This document shows, one piece after another, positions 38,119 through 50,100 of a stretch of 64,000 nt of DNA. The translations under genes were made by a program, and so were the position numbers. This DNA comes from Zantedeschia hybrid cultivar. Taxonomy: Eukaryota; Streptophyta; Magnoliopsida; Alismatales; Araceae. The number at the start of each line of letters is the position of its first letter. Within the stretch, counting starts at the first letter, position 1. The stretch spans positions 56,709,564 through 56,773,563 of the forward strand of contig JARZZO010000010.1 of NCBI GenBank assembly GCA_030544215.1. The letters are read 5' to 3'. The notes under the pieces were generated by a model that was not told where the DNA came from, searched no databases, and saw nothing but the letters and a program-made list of their open reading frames with translations.

Positions 38119-41100
38119 TGTTTATTCTTGTAACATTTTGGAACAATAATAAAGTCTAATTTGGTTTATTTCTATTGGTAAAATAGCCTTTATTTATATG
38201 TGGTTTACTCTTACTGGTAGAGTAATCAACTTTTAACGGTTCATTCTTAATAGAATGACCATGTGATCAATGGTTCTTTCTTATTGGTAGAGCGGCCATG
38301 TGTCACATGAATCATCTTATTAAGGGGGATTATTATCTATTGGTTCCTCTAATTGGGTTTATTTCTATTGGTGAAATAGTCCTACTTGATGCTTGGTTTA
38401 CTCTTATCGGTAGAGTAGCTATAAGTTTAATGGTTCATTCCTAATAGAATGACCATATGGTCATATGGTTCTCTCTTATTGGTAGAGCAGCCTTATAACC
38501 TATAGACCATTTTATTAAGATGGCTTAAAAAATTGTTTGATGTGTCTCGATTAATAAAAAATCTGCATGTCATTATAATTGTGGTTCATTCAACGGCCAA
38601 ATAATTGTGGTTCCTTCATATTGGTTGAAGGACCATTAAGGGATATCCTTAAATATGTGGTGGCCCTCATGCCCCATTAATTAAGAGTATCCCTTGTGTA
38701 CGCATATCCTTTCAAATGAACTTAAATGAGAGAATATGCTGTCCAAATAATCCTCTATCCTTCTTAAAAGATACTTAAATGATGTTTTCAATTAATTCAC
38801 CTTCTTCAAAAGCTAATGAAGATTGTGCTTATAAGCTTGGTTTTTTTTAGCACCTTAAGAGATCCTAAGTCCTCATGTTCTCGTAAGAACTTAAAAAACC
38901 CTTTAAGTATCATTTGAAGGATCTTCATGAACCTTTTCAAAAAAAGGTAATAAAAAATATAAAAAGGAAGTCCTGTTTACATTGAACTTAGGTAATTTAT
39001 TTTATTTCTTGCTTCAAGCAATGGGCCTTATTAGACGGTTAATCAAGGGTTACCAATCAATGATTGGTATAATTAACACTGACCGAGGTCAATGGGGAGA
39101 GGTCAAGAACAATGATCCATGCTTGATCCAAAAGAAGCTTAGACTTGAGGATTAATCCTAAATTCTCAAGGTCTACAAAAACAAGAACATGATTTTCAAA
39201 ACCCTAAGAATGTTCTTTCAAAATCAAAAAGCTCTTTTTCAAAACAAAAAGAAATTCTTCATTCTTTCTAGAATGTAAGTCTCACAGCCCATCCCGCTAA
39301 TTAAGTGATGACACTTAGTAAAAGAAATCATCGTCATAAAAATCGCTATTCTTATAGAAGGTTTCATACCTTCATTGTCTTCTTAGGATCTTTAAAAACG
39401 CATTCATGAGTGTGCCTCACTAGGGTTCTTTATATCTTAGTTTCATGTTTCTTTCTTTTCTTTAACAATACCATAAAGACAATGGTCAAATGGTCTCACA
39501 TTCTAGCTGTGTAGTCTTCACGTATGTACACACACACATTTCCACTTTAATGTGTCCATTGAGATCTTTAAGTCTGCAATTAAATATTTAATGTTGAACC
39601 CCAAATAAGGGGTGATTCACTGTTGTTACTAGTTTCCAGCTAGTAATTTAATATAGTTTTCTTCTTTTGTGCTACTAAAGGTTCTTCTTATTATTGTTCA
39701 TCAAGAACACTGGGGGGGGGGGTTAGGGAGACGTGGTTTTTAATTCATCTTCTTAAATTGTATTTCATTAGGGAAAGTGTTTCGCTGGGGTTTTTATTAC
39801 GAATTGCAATTCCCATTTTAGTGAGTTAAGTGAGAATTCATTAGGAATTAAATGCCCAATTTAGTGAGTTAAGTGAGAATTCATTAAAGATTTGAATTCA
39901 CATTTTAGCGAGTTAAGTGAGATTTCATTGTGAATTATATTCACCTTTTGGTGAGTAATGCAAGAATTTATCATGGACTTAATTCACCAATTATAAACTA
40001 GATTGTAAACAACATATAAACATCCCTTCCATCCATTTTTGAAGTTGAAAACATATTTTGAAGGTTACAAAATTAAGATAAAAGTAAGGATACGTATGTG
40101 TTACATGTCTCATTATCCTTGTCACCTTGTTAATCTTTGTTCCTGATTCTCTAGTCTATAAAACTCACTTCATATTATAGCATATATGATAAGAAGAAAT
40201 TCTGTACACTATAGTTGAAGCAAGATAAGAAGTTTAATGATATCTAATCATTTAATCTTTGTATGTCTATTTTGATGATTTATAGGATTAGGTTATATAA
40301 AGGATACATAAAGATAAGAATAACAACATGCCTTTTGTGAAGGATAAGGATAAGACTACTATATAACCTGATTAGCATCCTTTTATATCCTTATTGGTAA
40401 GTTAACGAAAAAGTTGTATTGAATTCTAATTTCCAAAGTAGACAAGTAAGAAATGAATAAAAAGAAATGAGAGATGATGCATAAATAATATGTTATTATG
40501 AAAAAAATTGATTATTAACATAATATGTCTCATAAGTTTCTAGATTTGGAAAAAGAGCATAATTATCTACAAATTATCGCCTTTCCCACATAGCTAAAGC
40601 CACTGCCTTTTGTCTTAGTTCACTGAGTGGCAAATTGTTGTCTTCGTCAAGTATAGGTAAATAATATGAATCATCGTCTCCTTCTGTATTCCCCAACAAC
40701 CTGTCTTCTTCATATGGTGTAACCTCATCTTTTCTATCATACAATCAAACGTAATTATGCAATATACAACGAGCAATCACTGTGTTGGAGTGCGCGGGTG
40801 TGGAGATGGTGAAGATGATGGCACAAGGGGGTGATGTTGGCAATGATGTACCTGAAGCAAGGACCGGACATGGTCTACGATGGTGAGAATGGATGAACAG
40901 CTGATGCAAAGATGCAGTACCGCAGCGAATTGTGGTGTTTCCGTCAATGGCGAAGAAGGGTTTTCGTCTCCTTGAGAGGGATGTTAAAAGGAATGAGAAT
41001 TATAAAACAACCCTCACATTTAGAAGAGTTATTTTTTATCTTTACTATTATGTGGATACCCTTAATGCCTTGCAACGTGACCTTCTATAGGTTTGAAATG

Positions 41101-44100
41101 TATTATAAACTCCTAAACCATTACAGAATGACCCTAGACTAGTTAGTCATAAAATGACTGTATAAACAAGCCGTTGTGTAACTGTCCAAACAATATTTAT
41201 AAAAATCTCCAAACATATTGCTAAAAAACCCTAAGACTTTACTTTTTTTTCTTCATAATAGCGATAATGTTGTAAACTATGATTTATTAGTGAAAATAAT
41301 TCTTATGAGTTGCTTATTTATCTTTTTGATAATATATATAATTAAATCGTCCCCTAAACACTCCTAAAGTAGGAACACCAAAAGTTCATTGATCCCTCGA
41401 ATCTACCCCATTCCTGCTCTGTGCTACTAAGGTCAAAACATTTTAAATGATGTCTAGATCTAGAAACTTGGTTAGGACTTGTGGAGATGTTGAACCAGAA
41501 ATTTTAAAGATAGGAAACATACATGCATGCATGCATATATTTATGTAGGATGCATACAAGCACACATAGATGTGTATGTGTATGCAAAGAAAAAATAAAA
41601 AAGAAGGGATGCATGCAGATTTTAGGATGCATACAAGAACACCACAGCAAATGAAAAAAAAAGAAAGGATGTATACCTCAAATCTGCAGCAGAAGAAGCT
41701 CTCCACAGAAGCCTCCAATGGCAGCCAATCTGCAGCGGAAGAAGATCCAACAGCAGCAACAAGAAGCCTCCAACGCAGCCTCCAAATCTTGCAAGTTCAG
41801 CTCCAACAAGTCAGCAACAATGGCCCTCCAACACAAAACCTGCAACTAGGGACAGCTCCAGCAGGAGGAGGGAGAGGCTCGGCCAGCAGGGAGAGAGAGA
41901 GGGGACCGCAGGGAGAGAGAGAGAGGACCGCAGGGGAGGGGAGGAGATAAACATCAAAAAAGAAAAATAAAAATAGAGGGAGAGACCGGCCGGCCTCTCC
42001 AGGAGGACCGACCGGCCTTCTCCCCCTCCCCATCCTGGCTCCAACTCTCCCTCTCCCTTTCCATCTCCATCTCTATCTCCATCCTTATCCCCCTCCATCT
42101 CTATCCACTCCCCCTCTCATCTCTATCTCTCTCTCACCCGCACGCACATATCTGCCCCCCCCCCCCCCCCCCCCCACCGGCGCCTAGTTGGCACCGGTGG
42201 GGGGTGCTACCGGGCCTCCAAAGCCCCTGCCACCGGCGCCCTCCAAGGCCTATAAAGGCTTCCCAGTGCAGCATAGAAGGCCCCAGCCCCGCCTCCTGCT
42301 CCAGCTCTCCAAGTTCCCTACCGCAGCCTCCTATGCTCCAAGCCTGCGCAAGCAAAGAAGAGGAGAAAGAAGAGAAGGATCATAGTTTTTTTTGAAGGCT
42401 TTGTAATTTCTGATTTTGGGGAAATAAAGTTCTTTTATTAATCACAGATCAATCTTCATGTGAATTATTTTGTTTAAGATGGTTCTTCAATATTGGTTGG
42501 TTGGCCATCAAATTATGAATGAAATAAAATAATAGTTCTTCCATATTGGTTGGTTGGCCATTTAATAAATTAACTTAACTTAAATAAATAAAAAACGGAA
42601 AACAATTAATAAACAAGATGGTTCTTCTATATTGGTTTGTTGGCCATCTAAATTAATTTAAATAAAAAACAGAAAATAATTAATAAACAAGATGGCTCTT
42701 TCATATTAGTTGGTTGGTCATCTAAAATTAATTTAAATAAAAAACAGAAAACAATTAATAAGTTAAATGGTTCTTCCATATTAGTTGGTTGGCCATTTAA
42801 TAATGAATCAATTTAAATAAAAAAACAGAAAATAATAAATTAATAAAGGGGTTCTTCCATATTGGTTGGTTGGCCATTTAATAATAAATTAACTTAAAAA
42901 CAGAAAACAATAAATTAATGCAATGGTTCTTCTATATTGGTTGTTTGGCCATTCAAGAATAAATTAACTTAACTTAAATAAAAAAACAGAAAATAATAAA
43001 TTAATTAAATGGTTCTTCCATATTAGTTGGTTGGCATTCAATAATAAATTAACTTAAAAAATAGAAAATAATAAATTAATTAAATGGTTCTTCCATACTG
43101 GTTGATTGGCCATATTAATCTAAAAAAAAAAGAGATAAGTTAAATAATAAAATGGTTATTCTATACTGGTTGGTTGGTTATATTAATCTAAAAAAAAGAG
43201 GAAGTTAAATAATAAAAAAAAATCAGATATTTAACATGGTTCTTCCATAATGTTTGGTTGACCAATAATCTGTTAAGCAATTAGTTAATTTAACTAATTA
43301 AGGTAATTTGTCAATCAATTAACCAATTAAATTAATTTGTTAATCAATTCAACCAATCAAATTCACGAATTTGTTAACCAATCAATTAAGTCAACCAATC
43401 AAATTAACAAAATATGTTAACCAACCAATTAATTCAACCAATTAAGTTAAATTGTTAATCAATCAACCAATTAAATCAATAAATCTGTCAGCTAATTAAT
43501 TAATTTAATCAATTAAGTTAAAATTGTGTTAATCAACTAATTAACTCAACCAATTAAACCAATTTGGTTCTTCTATAATGTTTGGTTGGCCAATAATCTG
43601 TTAATTAACCAATTAATTTAACTAATTGGCCCTTCCATATCATCTGGTTGACCATTTGTTAATTAATCAATTAAAACAATTAAAAAAAAATGGTTCTTCA
43701 ATATCGGTTGGATGACCAAAGTCTTTTTTTCAAAAAGGATTACAAATAAAAAAAAATCAAGTTCATTCGTACTGGTTGAATGGTCTAAACTTAGTGGTTC
43801 TATCCTATTGTTGGATTGCCCACTTGATTAATAGTTCACTCTTATTGGTAGAGTGACCAAATGTTATGATTATTGATTCATCCCTATCAATAGGGATAGT
43901 CAGTGACTTTTATGGTTCTGTCCTAATTGGGGGCCATGCTACGAAGTCGTGATTATCCTTTTAATAGATGGATCAATAAGAATATTTCTTTGTTCATTTA
44001 TATCGATAGGGTAACCATTAATTAAAGTGGTTCTTTCCTACTAATGGATTGACCATTAAGTTTTGGTTCATTTATATTGGTTAAATGACTTAAAATAATG

Positions 44101-47100
44101 TTGTGGTTCCTTCATATTGATTGAAGGACCATTAAAGAATATTCCTAATTATGTGGCAGCCTTCATGCCTCATCAATTAAGGATATCCTTTAAGCAGTTT
44201 ATATCTTTTCAAAAGATCTCAAATGAGAGGATATGCTGTCCAAATAATCTTCCATCCTTTTAAAGGATACTTAAAGGATAATTTCAAAGAATCTTCTTCA
44301 AAATATTCATCCCTTTGTGAGAAATCCAAGTATCCTTTAAGTATCATCTAAAGGATATCCATGGAATCCTCTTCACTAAAAAGAACAAAAAAATGACTTG
44401 CATGCCTATAATTAATCTTGCTTATTCTTGTTTTCTTCAAGTCTTATTGGATGGTTAATCAAGAGTTACCAATCTTTGATTGGTGTAATTAACACTGGCC
44501 AAGGTTAGTAGGGAGAGGTCAAGAACATGGATCTACAGTCGATCCAGAAGTCATTTAGACTTTAAGGATTAATCTTTAAAGTCTATCTAAAAGAAAAGAG
44601 AACATGTTTTCAAAATTTAAAACTCTCTTTTTAAATTAAGATTTCCATAAAGATTTTCAAATCCGACAAAGATTTTTCAAATGAAAGGAGTTTTAAAAAT
44701 AAAAAAGGGAGTCTTACAGGAGATTTAAGATCTTACAATAGAATTTAATATTGATAAATTTTCATACGTGTTTACATTCTATACCTTACACCTTATATTA
44801 ATATCATATGGTATGAACCTAGTAGAACTAAACACTCTAAACAGAGTAATCACAGAAAGTCATTAGTATTTAGTAATTTAATTAGAAATGGTAACTTAGC
44901 ACTCATAATGGAAGCATTACAGCTGAAACTTTTTTTTTAATATTTAAGCTATGTGGAATATGTCCTGGTAACATTTGATGAAATAACATTTTCTTCTTGT
45001 CATGACAAATAACATGATGACAAAAGTAGGCCCTTATGAAGCAAATAACCTGATGGAAACAATGCTTACGTCTTCTTAAAGATTTTTGGATGTGTGTGAA
45101 AATTGAAGGCTTTTCGAATCAAGATTCCCTAAATGATGCTTTAGTTTAATATGATACGAAGTAACATCATTCATTAGTGGGACGGGTCCATATGATTTAT
45201 CCTTTTAGGTATGGAGACATTAGGTCTTGTTCCTTACATATGTGCTTGTCGGGGCACAACATGTCTCTTTTAATGGGGTTTGAGTCCATATTTGGGACTT
45301 ACAGACTTAAGTGAAGGACGGAGACCCTACTTGAGTACATTGATGATTGGGATATGGACTATGTGGTTAGTATGACTCCATATTCATGTTAGCCTACTTT
45401 CCAACTCACCTGAGTAGAGTATCCGAAGACTCTCTAGGATGGACAGGTGGAAGTTGAGAGGACTGTCAGTGGACAGCTTGTTCAGTTATCTAGCGATTGT
45501 TGGTTACTAGTTATCTCCACCACTTTGGGTTAAGGATGAGTCACCAGTCGAAGGGGTGATTGACTATAAAAAAATGGACCGATTGAGAAAGAAAGTAAAA
45601 ATATGAAATGACGTGGCTCACTTCCAAAACCCTATGAAGTACGATTTTTAATGAACTATCTTCATGTACTCTTAAACTTTTATTTAATAATTGTTATTCA
45701 TAAATTATATTTGCCTTAAGTAAAGACAAAGAAAGAAAATAGAAAGGTAAAGAAATAAAAGGAATACAAATTGGCAGAAATTAGATAAGTTAGGTAATAT
45801 ATGTTAAGTTTTCCCTTGCGATGATTTTGCTATAATTATTTTATATAAATAAAATTGCATATAGCATTTAGAAGCATCAGAAGAAAAATGCAAGCATTGC
45901 ATATATATGAAAATTAAAAGAAACATTTTTCTTTCAAGAGGACGTGAGAATTGAGATGGTGAGTGAGGGAAGGCAGTAGGGACATAAATGATCCCTATTG
46001 ACTTTTTCAATTCTGGGCCTCCTAAGAGATAAGTACAAGAAAGGGGGCAAGGAACTACTAGTGGCACTTCGTGTGCAGTAGATGTCCTTAGAAGCAAGTA
46101 TTGTAGTTTTGGTTAGTTGATGTAATTTTCCTTTTATCAGAATGTACTTTTCCTTTCTTCTTATACCACTGTACTCTAATTGCAGCTTGTAACTATGGAC
46201 ATGTTAAGTGTAATGAATGATGTTTATTTTAATAGCTTCCATATTTATGTGATTGGATATTTACATTGTCTTTAGATTTGGTGCACTGTTCAGTTAGATC
46301 CAAGAAATGATGGACATGAATTTGGGTAACGGACTGAACTTCACGTAATTCTATGTTGTATTCCTTGTAAAAGTGGGACCGTTATAGTTGTCATGGCGTA
46401 AAGTCACCATGGAGTGAAGCTAACCACCATGTCTGGGATTTGGAGTCTTGGACATGGATTAATTGGATTAGTCGCATATCAAAATAATGGAAAAAGTTAT
46501 TGTGTTCTATGTCCATGACTTGGCCCAAAGTAGACAATCCTTCACAAGGGTTGGATTGGATTATTACACAAGATGTCTGAAATCTCTTGAGAATCTCTTT
46601 CTCTCCAAGGGTCGCGAGATGAATCTGTATCAAGATTGAGAATAAGAGGGATATAGAAGAAGAGTAATGGTAAGGAGTAGGATAGAGGAGGATGAGATGA
46701 AAATGTAGATTGAGGAGGGGATGAGGATGACAACAGATGAGTTTTGCAATATATTGAGATGGCATTAAGATTAAAAAAAAGCAATCCTTGTATATACATG
46801 TATTGCACTTATATTATTATTGTGTTAATTTGATCATGTTGAATGTGCATAATTTTTTTTAAAGTATAATGGGGTGTTTGGAAACAGTTTTTTTGTTGAG
46901 ATTATTTCTCCGTTAAAGTCTACTTCATTCAAGTTTTTGTTCTAATTTTTAAAAGTGATGTATCCCATCTCTTAACCTGTTTACTTTTACAAATTGAAAA
47001 GTTATGTTTGGTGGATATTTGGAAAAGAGATAATTAAATTCCGCAAATATGTTAAGATTACATAATCTATCCCATGCCACTGTGCCGCAGCTCTCCCTTC

Positions 47101-50100
47101 ATAACTATGCAATCATTGGATGCCACAGCCCCCACTGTCAACTCCATGTTAAAATCGGAAAGAGAGGTGGGAATCAAGTTTACAGGTGAAGAATACTAGC
47201 ATCGATCAACTGGAAATGATAAAGAGAAAGAGCAGAGGGGCAGGCTGTGGAGAATATGAGCATCAATAGGAAGGAGGTACGGAGGGAGGAAGGGGAACAG
47301 GGAGTGGTGTTGAGAGGGGAAGGACTCTTTATATGACCAACCGTTTTTGGAATTAAAACAGGGTTTGGGATGTTTTTATTTCGGGAGAGTATTACAAAGG
47401 ATAGATTCCCTTTCTTAAAAATAGGAAAGCACTTCCCAAACGTGTCGTGGACACCGTTCTTCTCTAAAAAAAAAAACTGCTGAAAAACGGTAAACAAACA
47501 CCCTATAAGATGGTTACAATCTGGCTATCATTCACAATTTCCCAGATATCACTTAGAGATCTCTTCTCTAAGTTCTCTTTGGACTTTTGAAATGATGTTG
47601 AGATCCAATATGGCATTCCTTGGTGATAAGTCATCCCTTTATCCATTTTTCTCATTTCTCTTTAAAACCCATTCCAATCATAGTTCTGATGAGGCGTTCC
47701 CGATTTGCTTGATTTAGGTTTTTAGAATCCAATCTGAAAATGGCACATTCCTCCTGCCTGATCTTCTTATAGTGAACACACTCATTTGCTGCCATAGAAT
47801 CTTCTACAGTGTTGCTTCCTGGAACAAAAGCTGACCAATTTGCATCCATGGTCCCATCTATTATTTCTTTCAATTTTATTATCAAGTTTTTTCAATCACC
47901 TTCTAGGTGCTGTTTGGATGACTGATCAGTCTGAACCCTAGAGGTTGTCTTCAGGTTGTTTCACATCATGCCACAATTGGATCTCTCAGTGTATTTCCTC
48001 AGCCAGGATGGCAGTGCTTGTTAATGGGGAGGCTTCTCCATTCTTCTTCAGCGGCCGTGGACTCCGTCAGGGGGACCCTCTTTCCCCACTTCTCTTTCTT
48101 GTAGTGGCTCAAATTTTGAGTGCCTTATGGACCCGTGCGGAGGACTTGGGTCTCCTGACTGGTTTTAGAGTTCACGCTTCAGGGGGACAACTCACCCACT
48201 TACAGTATGCTGGTGATTACAATTTTATTTGTGGAGCCTTCCTTCCAACAACTATGTATTATCCAGCACATGTTACAGTTCTTGGAGGATGTCAGTGGGC
48301 TGAAAGTCAACCTCAGCAAGAGCCAGATAGTAGGAATTAATGTGGATGATGTTTTCCTTGATTGTGCAGCTGATTTGATGGGATGCCCTGTAGGGAGATT
48401 TCCTATCACCTATTTTGGCTTTCCACTCTCCCCGTATGCTGCCAGGTGTTCAGATTGGTTGAAGGTCATTCAGAAAGTTGATTCCAGACTTGCAGGTTGG
48501 AAAGGGAGACTTCTTTCCTATAGTGGTCGCCTGGTTCTATGTCGCTCGGTGTTGGATAGCCTGCCTATCTACTTCCTTTCTTTGTTCCGGATACCGAAGT
48601 CGGTGGCTAAAAAGTTGGAATCCATCTGCTGCAGATTCTTTTGGCATGGGGCTTCTGATAAAAAGAGAGGGTGGCACGATATTAGCTAGAAGAGAATATG
48701 CATGAGTAGAGAAATGGGCGGCTTGGGAATCAAAGATATCCGTGACTTCAATCTGGCTCTCCTTGGCAAGTGGCTCTGGGGAATGGTGGTAGAGGACGAC
48801 AATCTGTGTTTAGATTTGGTTAAACAGAAATACTATAGACATTCCTGGGTGTGTGATTTTCTCCCGATCACCTCATATAATGTGTCTCATCTGTGGAAGG
48901 GTATCTTGCAAGCGGCAGACCTGGTTTGTGCTTAACAGGGTTTGCCGGCCATCGACGGCAACCTCCAACACTTCTGGGATGTCCTCCCTAGCCGCAACTT
49001 CAATCTGACCTCCGGCCCCAGCAAGTTGTCCTCCGGAGAGGACCAAGCCAGCACTCCAACCAGGTCGGCAAACTCCTCCAGGAGCTCCCTCACTAGGGAC
49101 TCCTCCATCAAGAGGCGTGGCAGGCTGATTAGCTTCACATCAAAGACCACTACCCTCGGACTTGGGTATGCGGCCGTGTGGAAGCTCCAATGAGACACCT
49201 GGACCACCAGCGACTGGCTAGCCAACACCTGCCGTCGCCAGTTTCTTAGTGAGCTCTGGAGAAGGCCCGACCACCAAGAACAATCTCTCCGAGACTCTCC
49301 GCACAGTCCACCCCTCCACGGCTCACCTTTCCTTCAGCAGCCTGAGAATGTCCTCCCTCCCTACCTGTACCATCCAAAACAGAGCACTGGCAGCACCTCT
49401 TGAGCTCCATCCTTCTCTGGGCGAGCACTGCAGACTCTCGAATGGACACCTTCGAGAAGCCTGTCTTCACCAAAGCCCTCAGACCCCTATCACACCGCAA
49501 CTCCCTAGCCATTCTGCCTCTCACCACCTCTGCATAGGACGGCCTACACTGAGATGGGCAGACCTCCCACCTATGACCCCTTCCTCCGCATGATCGGTAC
49601 CACCCGGCGCTCAGCACGCTTGCTGGAGTCCTCCCAAGAGGAACTCGAGGCCGGTGGGAACTCTGCTGGCCGTGCTTTCCCTATCAGATGCGCTCTCCTG
49701 CTCATGTTGCAGTCCTTACGTGAATGTCAAAAGCAATAACATTTCATTGATGAGGGAATGAGATCGCAGTAGTTGATCATTCTTGTAATTGGTGATCAAT
49801 CCTGCAAAATACTGGTTTGATGAAGAGAAAGTAAGAATTGATACATCAGAGGGTAGGTGACTTCTAGCAGATTTTGTGATAGGAGGGTATCAATGAGGCT
49901 GAAGTGTCATTCTATAAGATAATAGAAGGCTGGTATGTTATGTGGGGCATACAAAGTAAAAAGCTTATCTAAATGAAATGATGGTTACCAAGATGCAGAT
50001 GCTTAGATGAATTACAAGAAAAGGTCTAAAAGCAAGATTAGAGACAAAGTTTTTGGTTGGCATGGCACCTACAAGTGTGAAGATACAAAATAGGTCTGGC

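Larger units (their letters stand above)
36991..39286 (+). mobile_element. Solo LTR B (Tat-like gypsy)
   Basis: This 2,296-bp LTR begins TGTTGAACC and ends GTCTCACA. The flanks are GTCCA (36986-36990) and GCCCA (39287-39291), a 5-bp duplication with one change. It has a Gln-codon-like CAG/CAA-rich U3, a nested hAT MITE, a TATA box, AATAAAG at about 38148 marking the end of R, and a long U5 with hairpins. No internal region remains, so it arose by LTR-LTR recombination. The terminus TGTTGAACCA is shared with LTR C. Confidence 0.85.
41488..44718 (+). mobile_element. Solo LTR C with expanded tandem array
   Basis: This 3,231-bp LTR begins TGTTGAACCA and ends GTCTTACA, flanked by a perfect GGAGA duplication (41483-41487 and 44719-44723). 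It has a TATA box in CAAGGCCTATAAAGG (about 42245-42259) and GAAATAAAG at about 42420. The U5 is about 2.3 kb. It is about 900 bp longer than LTR B, mostly because of tandem GGTTCTTCCATATTGG units. No internal region remains. Confidence 0.9.

Noticed and set aside
46391..46808. Minus-strand His/Ser/Leu frames
   Set aside because: AT/CT-rich DNA with no domain, in an otherwise featureless intron stretch.
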